The notes: generated by a model from the sequence alone, not told the origin. DNA of 64,000 nucleotides from Nitrincola alkalilacustris (GCF_008973755.1 NZ_WBOM01000003.1:186001-250000), one strand, 5' to 3'; positions 6,772-16,064 are shown, numbered from the stretch's first letter. Program-made: numbers and translations.

Positions 6772-7494
6772 TCAACTTATCGGGAAGCGTTGCGGGTAAT
6801 CCGTGATCACACCATCCACTCCCTGTTGCCACAGCAACTCACCCTGTTCCGGGTCATTGCAGGTATAGCTGTAAAGCTCGAATCCGGATTCCTTCACCAT
6901 CATGAACTCTCTTGCGCTGACCTGCTGCCAGTCGAAATTCAGGCTGCGTGCCCGGATCATATCCAGTCGCTGCTGCCAGTCATCAGGAAGCGCTTCCACC
7001 AGATAGCCAAGTGCTGTTTTTTTCTCTGTCTGGTACCAGGCCTGCAGGGTTTCGTGTTCAAAACTGCTGATCAGCAGTTTGTCCGCAGGAAATGGATTGC
7101 TGCGCAGGCAGGATTGTACGATATGGGCAATCTTGTCCGGGTCTATCGAGTGTGTCTTGATCTCAAGGTTGAGCCCCAGGCCCAGGTGACTAATCAGTGT
7201 CAGTGCATCACTGAGCAAAGGGAGTGGTTCGCCTGCATACTCTTTCGAAAACCAACTTCCGGCATCGATGTTTTTCAGATCCCGACGGCTCAGATCAATC
7301 ACCAGGCCTTCGGCGTTGGAGCAGCGCGCCAGGTCAGCATCGTGAATCAGTATGGGGGTGTCGTCACCCAGCAGTGTTACATCGACCTCGACCCATTTGA
7401 CGCCCATTTCTGCCGCCAGGCGAATGCCTGCCAGTGTATTTTCAGGGGCAAGACTGGCCACACCACGGTGGCCGATAAGACGGCTTGTCAGCAT
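6772..7494 (-). CDS. glycerophosphodiester phosphodiesterase (UgpQ-like)
   Basis: 240 residues, no signal peptide, so cytoplasmic. It hydrolyses glycerophosphodiesters to glycerol-3-phosphate and an alcohol. Seen: GHRG with H9, PENT (17-20), metal ligands E36 and D38 in WVEVDV, catalytic H51 in LIHD, E110/K112 in LNLEIKTH, and the barrel end YTCNDPEQG ... GVDGVITDYP. The length and layout match the cytoplasmic UgpQ type rather than the longer periplasmic GlpQ. It stands between the deaD promoter and the second glutathione transferase, without obvious coupling to ugp transport genes. Confidence 0.9.
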   Translation of the reverse strand: MLTSRLIGHRGVASLAPENTLAGIRLAAEMGVKWVEVDVTLLGDDTPILIHDADLARCSNAEGLVIDLSRRDLKNIDAGSWFSKEYAGEPLPLLSDALTLISHLGLGLNLEIKTHSIDPDKIAHIVQSCLRSNPFPADKLLISSFEHETLQAWYQTEKKTALGYLVEALPDDWQQRLDMIRARSLNFDWQQVSAREFMMVKESGFELYSYTCNDPEQGELLWQQGVDGVITDYPQRFPIS

Positions 7495-7553
7495 GTCATC
7501 CTTCTTTAGCTTTCAGAGAGCGATATGTTTAGAGAGCTATTTATTTGAGAGTA

Positions 7554-8168
7554 TCAGGGTATTTGCAGTCCGCGTTGAACAAACGGTAGTTGCAGCATGC
7601 GCTCCATCCATGCCTGAACCTGAGGGAAATCATTCAGGTCGATCTGTTGCCATTCGAAACGGTTGGCCCAGGGAAAGATTGCAAAATCGGCAATGCTGAG
7701 ATCATCTACGACAAACTGTTTTCCTGCAAGCTGTTTATCGAGCACGCCCCACAGGCGTCGGGTTTCGTTGTTGTAGCGCTCGATGGCATAGGGAACTGGC
7801 TCAGGAGCAAAGCGGTTGAAGTGATGCGCCTGACCCAGAAATGGCCCAAATCCTCCCATCTGCCACATCAGCCATTGTAGTACTTCAAGACGTTTGCGCT
7901 TGTTGGTTGGCAGAAACTCGCCTGTTTTTTCGGCGAGATAGATCAGGATGGCCCCACTTTCAAACAGTGTTACCGGCTCGCCGTCAAAGCCATCATGATC
8001 CACAATGGCCGGAATCTTGTTGTTCGGGCTGATGCGTAAAAAATCGGGGGCAAACTGCTCATCATTGAGTATGTTGATCGGGTGAACAGAGTAATGCAGG
8101 CGGCAGGCCTCCAGCATGATTGATGCCTTGTAGCCGTTCGGTGTGCCCCAGGTGTAGAGATCTATCAC
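7554..8168 (-). CDS. Nu-class glutathione S-transferase (YfcG/YghU-like)
   Basis: 204 residues starting MIDLYTWGTPNGYKASIML. The TPNG motif (9-12) is the mark of the Nu-class enzymes YfcG/YghU, which act as glutathione-dependent disulfide reductases. Further marks are KIPAIVDHDG, LFESGAILIYLAEKTG, and the C-terminal LSIADFAIFPW. The true substrate is unknown. It follows the LysM-like protein by 17 bases on the same strand, so the two may share a transcript. Confidence 0.87.
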   Translation of the reverse strand: MIDLYTWGTPNGYKASIMLEACRLHYSVHPINILNDEQFAPDFLRISPNNKIPAIVDHDGFDGEPVTLFESGAILIYLAEKTGEFLPTNKRKRLEVLQWLMWQMGGFGPFLGQAHHFNRFAPEPVPYAIERYNNETRRLWGVLDKQLAGKQFVVDDLSIADFAIFPWANRFEWQQIDLNDFPQVQAWMERMLQLPFVQRGLQIP

Positions 8169-8185
8169 GATAGTATCCTGTAATT

Positions 8186-9385
8186 TTATTGGGATCTGGC
8201 GAAATGGTTATACACGCCAACCAGTTCTTCCTCTTTGAAGTTGATGATGACTAGCTCCTGCCCCGGCTTGATCAGGTGTGGGTTCTGGCCAATCAGACCC
8301 TGATGGAAGTTGTAGACAACCGATTCCTGTACTTTCTGATGCAGGAACAGTCCCAGGAAGGAGCTGCTCATATCCTCCTGCAGGCGGTCGGCATCCTCGG
8401 GTATCTGGGCGCTCAGAAACTGCGATACTTCGCTGATCTGTATCCCTTCAGCAAAGGTTTCGATCAACCCCTGACGCAGGATGCCCCAGATGCCGAAACG
8501 GTCAGCATCGGTGACTGAGTGTATGTAGTAATAGGAGGTAGCCGCCTGATCAGGGTCGGGAAACAGCTCCTGCAGCCGGATCTGACCACCTGTTGAGAGG
8601 CTGGTGGCCGCAATGCTCAGACTACCGCTGCCACCGGGGTTGATGCGGCCTGTATCAGGAGCCAGATTGAGCATCTCATTCACTACTGAAGTCAGTTGGC
8701 CGTTGCTTGCAGCTGTGGCACTGGTATCAGGCACTACCAGAGTGCCCGTTCGACTCTCCGAGTCAGCCGGAATGGGCTGCTCCACGATCAGTTGATTGGG
8801 TTGTGTTGGTTGTGTTGGTTGTGTTGTCGGCTGAGTTACTGTGCCTTGCCTTGTTGCAGTGTTCTGGCTGGCTGGCTGGGTGTCCTGTGCCTGAGTGGAT
8901 GCTGGCAGCTCGACGGCATAACTTTCTGCTGGGGTCGCATCTGCTTCAAGCACTTCCGAGGCTGCAGTATCTGATCGCCTTGGCGGCAGTGTCAGCATCT
9001 GGGTGCCGCGCACAAAATGGTTGGCTTCGCGGACATCAATCGGCTCATCGGACTGCTGTGGTGCAAGTGTGGTGATATGGGCAATAGCTTCGGCACGCTC
9101 CTCTGGGGTGATATCGTTGGCCTCCAGAGTTGCCTCAGGTATGGTGACAACCTGGCCGGAAGTGGCGCTGGATGTGTCTGCTGTGTCGCTCTGAGCCGGT
9201 AATGCCTCCGTGCTGGCTTCTGTGCCGTCTTCTGTAGTGGATCTATCTGTTGTCTGGCTGGAGGGTGCAGGTATGACTGCTGTCGGAGAGGTCAGCGGTT
9301 GATCAGTCTCCGAAAAAGGATCCAGAAACAGGTAACCTCCAATCAGGATCAGAATGGCGATCAGCAGGATCATCAGTCTTTGCAT
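8186..9385 (-). CDS. membrane-anchored protein with Pro/Thr/Ser/Gln-rich linker and LysM-like C-terminus
   Basis: 399 residues from the ATG at 9385, which has GGAGAG upstream (an earlier in-frame TTG at 9421 does not). An N-terminal membrane segment (MQRLMILLIAILILIGGYLFL) is followed by a long low-complexity linker of about 250 residues, including TQP repeats. The C-terminal domain runs from about residue 300 (DRFGIWGILRQGLIETFAEG). Its end, IGQNPHLIKPGQELVI, looks like the close of a LysM peptidoglycan-binding fold. The layout suggests a periplasm-spanning inner-membrane protein reaching the cell wall. I cannot name the family. Confidence 0.72.
   Translation of the reverse strand: MQRLMILLIAILILIGGYLFLDPFSETDQPLTSPTAVIPAPSSQTTDRSTTEDGTEASTEALPAQSDTADTSSATSGQVVTIPEATLEANDITPEERAEAIAHITTLAPQQSDEPIDVREANHFVRGTQMLTLPPRRSDTAASEVLEADATPAESYAVELPASTQAQDTQPASQNTATRQGTVTQPTTQPTQPTQPNQLIVEQPIPADSESRTGTLVVPDTSATAASNGQLTSVVNEMLNLAPDTGRINPGGSGSLSIAATSLSTGGQIRLQELFPDPDQAATSYYYIHSVTDADRFGIWGILRQGLIETFAEGIQISEVSQFLSAQIPEDADRLQEDMSSSFLGLFLHQKVQESVVYNFHQGLIGQNPHLIKPGQELVIINFKEEELVGVYNHFARSQ
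8795..8827 (-). repeat. short 9-bp tandem repeat coding TQP repeats
   Basis: Three and a half copies of TTGTGTTGG on the plus strand, inside the linker-coding part of the membrane-anchored protein. On the coding strand they give Thr-Gln-Pro repeats. The unit is a multiple of three, so copy-number change would alter linker length rather than frame. Confidence 0.7.
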
Positions 9386-9641
9386 TGCAGCTCTCCACTC
9401 GAATATGTTATCTCTTAACAATAGTTGAGTTTAGCGGCAGATAAAATAGCTGTACTGCTCTGTTGTTGAGTGGATGGCTGAAAAAAGTAAAAAGAGTGAT
9501 GAGCTGAGAAAGTTTCGGCAACTGCCTAACCTGAAAAGGTATTCCAGTTTCATCAGAGCGGATGATCGGCTAAGCTTGGCTTAATCGGTCCTGACCCTGT
9601 CTGAGCCAGGGCGGACAATGTACGGCGGGAGCCAGGTATCT

Positions 9642-10289
9642 ATGAATTCAGCACTGAATCCGATTTCGGTGGTGGCGGTCATTGTATCGCTGCTGCTTAT
9701 CGGCACAACTGTGATGATGTATCTTAATCACAGGACGTTGCAGCGGCAGTTGAAGCAGCAGAAACAGTGGTTCGAGCATGAGCTTGAACGGATCGGAAAA
9801 ATTGACTCCGAGACAGGTGCCGTGAGTCGTGACTGGTTCCGGCATCTGCTCGACAGTGAGTGCCGGAGGGCAGTACGAGAGCTGACACCGCTTACATTAA
9901 TGCGTATGCATGTTGATCATTCATCAGGAGTTATTGAAGCACCCATGCTGGCTCAGATAGTTGAGCAGATCAATCGGATGATCAGCCGACCTGGTGACCA
10001 GGTGGGGCGATATGATGCCAGAAGTATCGGACTGTTGCTGCCCTCGACCAATGAGCATGCCGGTCGATTCGCCGACCGGTGTGTACAGTCGCTGCAGGAA
10101 AAGTTCGCTAGCCAGGGGGTTCGCTTCACGCTGGCTGGCTGGACATTTCAACCCACAGCTGAGCTGAGTGCTGTCAGAGCACAGGAGATGCTGGATAAAC
10201 TGTATGACGAGGCAGTCACCACATCACCCGGTCAGGTTGTCTATCAGGCAGAGCAGGCCGACGCGCTCAGCATGAACTACAACCTGTAA
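9642..10289 (+). CDS. membrane protein with degenerate GGDEF domain
   Basis: About 215 residues: one N-terminal membrane segment (VVAVIVSLLLIGTTVMMYL), a short coiled linker, then a GGDEF-fold domain starting DSETGAVSRDWFRHLLD. The signature position reads DARSI instead of GGDEF, so cyclase activity is not expected. RPGD stands exactly five residues before it, preserving the RxxD inhibitory-site motif that binds c-di-GMP. I start at the ATG at 9642, preceded by GGGAGCCAGG; an ATG at 9618 is also possible. The stop is four bases before tmcA, so the two are probably translationally coupled. Confidence 0.7.
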   Translation: MNSALNPISVVAVIVSLLLIGTTVMMYLNHRTLQRQLKQQKQWFEHELERIGKIDSETGAVSRDWFRHLLDSECRRAVRELTPLTLMRMHVDHSSGVIEAPMLAQIVEQINRMISRPGDQVGRYDARSIGLLLPSTNEHAGRFADRCVQSLQEKFASQGVRFTLAGWTFQPTAELSAVRAQEMLDKLYDEAVTTSPGQVVYQAEQADALSMNYNL

Positions 10290-10293
10290 TCCT

Positions 10294-12465
10294 ATGGAAT
10301 TTCGTGCTGTTGATTGCATGAGCGATCATATTACCCGTGCTGGCCATCGTGGCATTATCTGGGTGGCAGGCAACGCAGAGTGGTGCGCACAGGAGGTGCA
10401 GGAAATTCTGACTCATCTCAATGTGCCAGCCGATACAGTGCTGATCAGTGACCGCCCCATGGCAGGTTTGCAGCCCCTTAAGGCTCAGGCGATTTCAGAT
10501 CGCATGGGCAGCACCTCTGAGATGATTATTTTTGATGCTCATGCCGGGTTCAATCCCAACACCTTTGGCCAGATAGTCGGTACCCTGAAGGGCGGCGGCT
10601 GGCTGTTGCTGCTGACACCTGCAGCGGATGAGTGGCCGAGCTTTTCAGATCCCGAATATCCCGCTCTGTGCAGTGTGAATTACAGTCCGGGGCAGATTCA
10701 TGGGCATTTCATTCGCTTCATCCTGTCTGAGCTGTTGAGCCTGCCTGCCGGACAGTTACTGCGCTGGTGGCAGGACAGGAGTGTCTGCGGCCAGACTGCT
10801 GCCGCTCTTCCTGATGTCTGTATTTCGCAAACGACCTTCACCATATCACCTTTTATGAGCCAGGATCAGCAACGGACAGTGGAACGGCTGCTGCATCTTA
10901 TGAAGCAGCGCCGGTTCAGCGCCGTGGTGTCGTCTGATCGGGGGCGTGGTAAAAGCAGCGCGATAGGGTTGATGCTGGGCCTGCTGAATACAGGCAGACG
11001 GGTCAGAGTGTGTATTACGGCTCCATCCAGAGTGTCGTTCGAGGTGATTCTTGAGCAACTGACCCGTCTGACCGGCATATCCAGCATCACGCCTTCTCGC
11101 TGGGCATCAGATGCGCTGGAGGTGATCTATCTGACACCGGATCTTATACAGCGTGAACTGCCAGAGGCTGATCTGCTGGTGGTGGATGAGGCGGCTGCCT
11201 TGCCGGTCAGTCTGCTCAGCAGTCTGCTGCATCATTACCCTCGTCAGGTGTTTGTCACGACTTTGCATGGTTACGAGGGTAATGGCCGGGGATTCGCTCT
11301 GCGTTTTCTGCAAGGATTGAACAAATATGCACCAGACTGGGTTGATCTGCGTCTGTCACAGCCCTTGCGCTGGAGTGCTGGAGATCCGCTCGAAGCGCTT
11401 ACCTATCGGATGTTGCTACTGGATGCTGAGCCGCAACCAGCAGATAAGGTCGGGGTGGATGAGACGGTGTTCAAGGAGTGGCAGACAGGGGATCTGGTCG
11501 GCAATCCTGAGATACTGCGCAGTCTGTTCGGTCTGCTGATAGTGGCTCATTATCGCACAACGCCAGGTGATCTCCGTATACTGCTGGATAGTCCGAATAT
11601 TCGTATCTTTTCTCTGCAGAAGAACAATCAGGTTATTGCCACTGCGCTGGTAGCCATGGAGGGTGAGTTGCCTGATGCTCTGTGTGAGTCGGTCTGGCAG
11701 GGCCGGCGCAGACCAAATGGAGACCTGTTGCCACAGACGCTGATTGCACAGGAGGGGTGGCGTCAGGCGGGCCCTTGGCGAGCCTGGCGAATTATCCGTA
11801 TTGCTGTTCAGCCACAGGTGCAGCATAGGCACCTCGGATCAAAGCTCCTGCACAGTGTCATCGCTCAAGCGGCTCAGGAGCAGGTGGATTATTGTGGTGC
11901 CAGCTTTGCTGCAACGCCCGAAGTGGTTGGTTTCTGGCAGCGCAACGGTTTTTTGCCGGTCCGGCTGGGTGATCGGCGTGATTCTGTGACGGGGACTTTT
12001 CCACTGGTGATGCTGCGACCACTGAGTAAGGTAGTCGAGCAATGGATACCACTTGCCCGACAGCAGTATCGGCAAAGTGTGCTGATGCGCCTGCCTTTCT
12101 CACTGCGTTTGCTTGAGGCGTCTCTGGCTGTGCAGCTGTTGTATTGCGCAGGTGAGTCAGACTTTATGGAAGCAGGTTATGCGGATGTATCACTGGATGG
12201 CGCCAGCCTGGATCGTCTGCAGGGGTTTGTCAGCCACCATCGAACCTTCGAGAGCAGTCTGATGGTATTGCAGCAGTTGCTCATGGCCAGTATGCATCAG
12301 TGGCACAAGGCTGGCCTGAGTGAGCAGGATCAGCGACTGTTGCTGGATCGGATAATCAGGCAGAGGTCGGTCGAAGAGGTGCAGAATACGACCGGTTTGC
12401 ATGGTAAGCGGCGACAATTACAGCGTATGAGAGAACTGGTTGGTGTGTTGGTGGGTCTTATCTGA
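10294..12465 (+). CDS. tmcA: tRNA(Met) cytidine acetyltransferase TmcA
   Basis: 723 residues. It makes N4-acetylcytidine at the wobble position of elongator tRNA-Met, using acetyl-CoA and ATP or GTP. Seen: the N-terminal TmcA domain (about 1-170), a RecD-like helicase part with the P-loop SSDRGRGKSS (213-222) and VVDEAAALP (296-304), then a GNAT acetyltransferase part with the acetyl-CoA loop VQHRHLGSKLL (509-519). A C-terminal tRNA-binding region follows, with LDRIIRQRSVEEVQ. The length fits the family. It is four bases after the degenerate GGDEF gene, an unexpected partner. Confidence 0.95.
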   Translation: MEFRAVDCMSDHITRAGHRGIIWVAGNAEWCAQEVQEILTHLNVPADTVLISDRPMAGLQPLKAQAISDRMGSTSEMIIFDAHAGFNPNTFGQIVGTLKGGGWLLLLTPAADEWPSFSDPEYPALCSVNYSPGQIHGHFIRFILSELLSLPAGQLLRWWQDRSVCGQTAAALPDVCISQTTFTISPFMSQDQQRTVERLLHLMKQRRFSAVVSSDRGRGKSSAIGLMLGLLNTGRRVRVCITAPSRVSFEVILEQLTRLTGISSITPSRWASDALEVIYLTPDLIQRELPEADLLVVDEAAALPVSLLSSLLHHYPRQVFVTTLHGYEGNGRGFALRFLQGLNKYAPDWVDLRLSQPLRWSAGDPLEALTYRMLLLDAEPQPADKVGVDETVFKEWQTGDLVGNPEILRSLFGLLIVAHYRTTPGDLRILLDSPNIRIFSLQKNNQVIATALVAMEGELPDALCESVWQGRRRPNGDLLPQTLIAQEGWRQAGPWRAWRIIRIAVQPQVQHRHLGSKLLHSVIAQAAQEQVDYCGASFAATPEVVGFWQRNGFLPVRLGDRRDSVTGTFPLVMLRPLSKVVEQWIPLARQQYRQSVLMRLPFSLRLLEASLAVQLLYCAGESDFMEAGYADVSLDGASLDRLQGFVSHHRTFESSLMVLQQLLMASMHQWHKAGLSEQDQRLLLDRIIRQRSVEEVQNTTGLHGKRRQLQRMRELVGVLVGLI

Positions 12466-12531
12466 GTGTTCAGCGGAGCTTCATTCATATTCCCGTATGC
12501 TGGATGCAGGTTGTGATAAAAGGAGATGACC

Positions 12532-13050
12532 ATGAAGGCCAGTCTGTTAACCTTTGCTCTGTTGAGCATATCCGTATTTACCTGGGCTGCACCTCCAGGG
12601 GCGGCTTCAAGAGGCCATGCGCCTTTCATGCTGGCTCAGGCAGAGCGGGTTGACTCCACACCTCGTGGCAATCTGTTGCCGGCACTGACCGATTCTCAGA
12701 CCGAGAGTATTATTGGTATAGTGCTGGAGGAGGTATTCGGCATTCCGGCCTCCACCGGGCAGTCCAACGGTAAGCAGAAAGCACTGCCACCCGGGTTGCA
12801 GAAAAAACTGGCCAGAGGTGGCGAGTTGCCACCGGGCTGGCAGAAAAAAATTGCACGAGGCGAGGTGCTGGATGGACATCTTTACCGCCAGTCACAGCGC
12901 TTGTCACCGGATATTCTTCGCCGAGTTGATGGTCGCCATCAGGATACAGAGCTGATTGTTTTGGGCGATAGAATTGTCAGGGTGATGCAGGGAGAGGGAA
13001 CCATTCTGGATGTTATCAATATCGCAGGACATGTGTTGGACGTTCAGTAA
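12532..13050 (+). CDS. CigR-like (RcnB-type) exported protein
   Basis: 172 residues with a signal peptide (MKASLLTFALLSISVFTWA). The middle carries a doubled LPPGxQKKxARG unit (LPPGLQKKLARGG then LPPGWQKKIARGE), the hallmark of the CigR/RcnB-type proteins, followed by a short beta-rich end (IVLGDRIVRVMQGEGTILDVI). Relatives are described as anti-virulence or metal-homeostasis regulators; I infer only a periplasmic role. The ATG at 12532 is chosen because AAGGAG lies six bases before it. An ATG at 12526 lies directly against that site. Confidence 0.78.
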   Translation: MKASLLTFALLSISVFTWAAPPGAASRGHAPFMLAQAERVDSTPRGNLLPALTDSQTESIIGIVLEEVFGIPASTGQSNGKQKALPPGLQKKLARGGELPPGWQKKIARGEVLDGHLYRQSQRLSPDILRRVDGRHQDTELIVLGDRIVRVMQGEGTILDVINIAGHVLDVQ

Positions 13051-13054
13051 GACC

Positions 13055-14065
13055 ATGCTAAAGGCTATTCGAAGCTGGCTGATTCTGCTGCTGTTTTCGC
13101 TCAGCGGCTGCGCGGCGCTTGAGGTGGGCAGCCGGGCTGATGCAGATCTATATCAGCGTGTTCTGGTTGTAGCGACGGAAGAGGGGTATCGATTTCGTGA
13201 GTGTCACCGCTCTCAGTGGCTGTCGCTTTCACAATGGCCAGGTCAGTTGGATAATCAGATCAAACGGCTGGGGTTGAAGGAGGGCGAATCTGTTTATGCT
13301 GAGTGGATAGCCCGAATTGACACTGCTGAAGATGAAGCGCAGGTGATCAGTGTCCGGCAGTTACGGTTGATCGGCGGTGATCTTGTCAGTTGTCAGCATC
13401 ATCTGCGAGGTATCCAGATGCGGGCCTCGGGGCTGGACCCACTCTGGACGGCAGATATTCAGGAAAACCATATTCATGTTCATGATTATGATGGCCTCAA
13501 ACTGGTGCGCTTTCCACGCACAGCCGTGAGTCGTGATGATGGTGACTGGATCTGGGAAAGCGAAGTTTCCCTGCACCAGGGGCGTGGCCACCGGCTCCTG
13601 TTACGCATCAGGCCGCTGGCATGTCGCCAGGGTGATGCCTGGATCGGGCTCAGTGCCGAGATGGAGCTCGATGGGCGCTTTTTTCGTGGTTGTGCCCGAA
13701 TGGGTGATCTGGATCGTTTGATCCTGCATCAGCAATATCAGCTTCCAGTTGAAACCACCACCCGTGCGATCACACTCAACCTCAGCGTGGATGGAAAGGT
13801 TGAACTGCTGGAGGATTACCTGACCGGACAGCCGGTCATGGTCAGTCGTGGTAACTGGCGCTTGTTGTCAGGTGGGCGACTGCTCGTATCGCTGGATGAG
13901 CGTGATGCTGGCCAGAGGCAGGAAGTGTTGAGCTTTCATCATGTCGGCAATGGTGTTCTGGCGTTGCAGGGGGTTCATCCCAGTTATGGTCAGGGTGGTC
14001 TGACGCTGGTGCCGGCTTCAGATCCACTGCCCTGGAAAACGGGGCGATTCAGAGAGCTGCCCTGA
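13055..14065 (+). CDS. predicted lipoprotein of unknown function
   Basis: 336 residues from the ATG at 13055, four bases after the CigR-like stop. The start MLKAIRSWLILLLFSLSGC gives a lipobox with Cys19 as the lipidated residue, so the product is a membrane-attached lipoprotein. The body is beta-rich. The last third (NLSVDGKVELLEDYLTG, then WRLLSGGRLLVSLDER) resembles the small beta-barrel segments found in NlpE-type lipoproteins, but this is only an impression. A longer frame opens at 13010, inside the previous gene, and lacks a good start. It converges with the J-domain gene, 12 bases away. Confidence 0.72.
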   Translation: MLKAIRSWLILLLFSLSGCAALEVGSRADADLYQRVLVVATEEGYRFRECHRSQWLSLSQWPGQLDNQIKRLGLKEGESVYAEWIARIDTAEDEAQVISVRQLRLIGGDLVSCQHHLRGIQMRASGLDPLWTADIQENHIHVHDYDGLKLVRFPRTAVSRDDGDWIWESEVSLHQGRGHRLLLRIRPLACRQGDAWIGLSAEMELDGRFFRGCARMGDLDRLILHQQYQLPVETTTRAITLNLSVDGKVELLEDYLTGQPVMVSRGNWRLLSGGRLLVSLDERDAGQRQEVLSFHHVGNGVLALQGVHPSYGQGGLTLVPASDPLPWKTGRFRELP

Positions 14066-14077
14066 TCACCCATTATT

Positions 14078-14827
14078 TCATTTCCCAAGCAGTATCTTCT
14101 TGGCCGCATTGATGCGGGTGGCCAGGTAGGTACTGCCACCTCGGTCGGGGTGAACTTTCTGTATCAGTCTGCGATGCGCCTGGATAATTTCGTCTCGTGT
14201 TGCACCTGCGCCAAGTCCCAGTATGTCCAGTGCCTCATCACGACTCATCTGATCACTGTTTGAGCTCCCATGCAGATCATCTCCCTCTTCACCACCCGGG
14301 TCATCCTTACGCCAGCTGTCGCCAAAGCGTTTATCCAGATAGGTTTCCAGCAGGCGTGCCGAGTCATGATCCTGCTGACGACAATAGCGCAGCAACTCAA
14401 TGAAGTCGGTTTCGGACAGCTCATCAAGCTCGCGTCCCTGCATTGGACCTGTCAGCACCCGTCCCTGCATGTTGCCGGTGTCATGATCCAGCGTCATCTC
14501 CAGGATGCTGCTGCTGACACGTGATCGATTGGCCGTTGTGTTACCGGAAGGCGTGGTGCGATGCCGGTTACGGTACCAGAGCGACAGAAAGGGGAGCAGC
14601 TTGAGTAAAACCGGTGCCATTTTCGATAGGAATGGCAACGAGAGTGCTACCAGCGCACCGAGAATATGAAACCGGCCGCTGATCGACAGATAAACCAGGG
14701 CCAGTACCACTAAAATCAGAATCAGCTTAGCCAGTGCCATAGGCTTCTGCTGTGCTTTCTGGTTGCGGAACCAGATAAAACCAACCAGTGCGATGGCTCC
14801 TAACACGATCAATCCGAAAGGGTGCAA
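14078..14827 (-). CDS. membrane-anchored J-domain protein
   Basis: 249 residues. Three hydrophobic segments lie near the N-terminus (GLIVLGAIALVGFIWF; LAKLILILVVLALVYLSI; ILGALVALSLPFLSKM). A middle region carries EMTLDHDTGNMQGRVLTGPM. A C-terminal J-domain follows (about 195-249, SRDEALDILGLGAGATRDEI) with HPD at 226-228, the residues that stimulate Hsp70 ATPase. The layout matches the Tim14/Pam18-like bacterial proteins in which a short J-domain closes a membrane anchor. It lies 25 bases after the VWA-like gene on the same strand, so the two probably form an operon and may work together. Confidence 0.87.
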   Translation of the reverse strand: MHPFGLIVLGAIALVGFIWFRNQKAQQKPMALAKLILILVVLALVYLSISGRFHILGALVALSLPFLSKMAPVLLKLLPFLSLWYRNRHRTTPSGNTTANRSRVSSSILEMTLDHDTGNMQGRVLTGPMQGRELDELSETDFIELLRYCRQQDHDSARLLETYLDKRFGDSWRKDDPGGEEGDDLHGSSNSDQMSRDEALDILGLGAGATRDEIIQAHRRLIQKVHPDRGGSTYLATRINAAKKILLGK

Positions 14828-14852
14828 GTCACTCTCCTGTTTAAATGCTGAT

Positions 14853-15548
14853 TCAGTGTAATTGTTTGGTCAGACGTTTGATATGTTGCCCCTGTCGGGC
14901 ACTGAAGTGCTCAAGCGCCTTTTTGCCACCAGAGGCATAAACAGCCACTGCTGCGAGCAGGTCCTTCAGGGTGGCGGGGCTGTTGCTGTCAAACGGGGCG
15001 TAAGCACCACCGGATAGCTTGCTTAACTGCCGGAACACCGCTTCGGCGTGGGCATCGCCACCCTCATGGAAGATAAAAACCGGTGTGCGCAGCATCCCGA
15101 GCTCACCGGCCTGCTGGCACAGGTCATCGATCGATTCCTCGCAGCAGTCCACTATCATCACAACCGCCGTGACGGGTTGAATCCGGGTCTCCTTGCGTGC
15201 CTGTGTCAGCACTTTGCGGATCTGTGTATGACCACCAAGGCAGGTGACGCGGTTCATTTTGTTAAGCAACTCACGCGTGTCCGTGACCCAGTCGGTGGCA
15301 TGAAACTCACCGAAGCCACGATAGTAGCATAGCTGGATAGAGAGCCCGCCCAGCTCACGTGTGGCCAGAAACAGCTCGCTTTGCAGATGGCAGGCCTGAT
15401 CCCAGGTGGCCTCTCTGCTGGCAGTGGCGTCCAGTGCAAAAATCATTCTGCCTTTACTGGATGTCGCGCTCGGCAGCGATTTCACCTGTTCGATGAATTG
15501 ATCGATCGCCTGCTTGTCATCGCGCTTCTGTAATGATTTATCCGGCAT
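14853..15548 (-). CDS. VWA-like domain protein
   Basis: 231 residues, cytoplasmic. The core begins GRMIFALDATASREATWDQA, which fits a von Willebrand A fold with a modified metal site (DATAS in place of DxSxS). It continues with GFGEFHATDW, CLGGHTQIRKVL, and VVMIVDCCEESIDDL. Such proteins are commonly encoded next to a J-domain protein in proteobacteria, as here. I infer a protein-interaction role; nothing in the sequence gives an enzyme activity. Confidence 0.78.
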   Translation of the reverse strand: MPDKSLQKRDDKQAIDQFIEQVKSLPSATSSKGRMIFALDATASREATWDQACHLQSELFLATRELGGLSIQLCYYRGFGEFHATDWVTDTRELLNKMNRVTCLGGHTQIRKVLTQARKETRIQPVTAVVMIVDCCEESIDDLCQQAGELGMLRTPVFIFHEGGDAHAEAVFRQLSKLSGGAYAPFDSNSPATLKDLLAAVAVYASGGKKALEHFSARQGQHIKRLTKQLH

Positions 15549-15723
15549 GAATCCTGTTCCCTCCTCGCTATCAATGTAGCAGTAAATGGCTGCGCTGTGC
15601 TTGTCTCAGTTACTACGCAGCTCCCTGCGGATCGGTGCCTGAATCTGTATTTTCGGCTCTACTTCAATCTGTTTGAACATCAATAGCGTAAACCAGTTTC
15701 ATTTATTGATAAAAGAGTGTCCC

Positions 15724-16038
15724 ATGCACAAAGTGACCCTGACACAGATCAAGAGTGCTGCCATATCCCCAGACCAATTGATTCTCAACTCCTTTGAGTC
15801 GAGTGTTTATCTGGTGGAGGTGCAGTTGGCCGGTGAGCGAGTAATGTTGTGTGATGATGCAGGCCTGCCCCGCGTCTTCAGAAGTCAGTTGGAGGCCAAG
15901 AAACCTTTCAAAGGGCTGGGTATTGCCAGAACGGTGCTGGTGCATGAGAGCCCCTATAATGAAATGATCGGCATGCCGGGTGGCAAGGTGGACCCGCTTG
16001 AAGTCCTCCTTGCCAACCCGGATGATGATCTTTCCTGA
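15724..16038 (+). CDS. DUF6482 family protein
   Basis: 104 residues from the ATG at 15724. Marks of the family are LILNSFESSVYLVEV, the LPRVFRSQLEAKKPF segment, and the end VHESPYNEMIGMPGG. It is small, soluble and of unknown function, common in marine gammaproteobacteria and pseudomonads. An earlier in-frame start at 15673 would add 17 residues that do not look like the family. It converges on metG with 26 bases between stops. Confidence 0.75.
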   Translation: MHKVTLTQIKSAAISPDQLILNSFESSVYLVEVQLAGERVMLCDDAGLPRVFRSQLEAKKPFKGLGIARTVLVHESPYNEMIGMPGGKVDPLEVLLANPDDDLS

Positions 16039-16064
16039 AGCCCTGAGTATATAAGGCTTTGAGC

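Noticed and set aside
8795..8827. Tandem repeat considered as a phase-variation switch
   Set aside because: The unit is nine bases, so gain or loss keeps the frame; at most the linker length changes.
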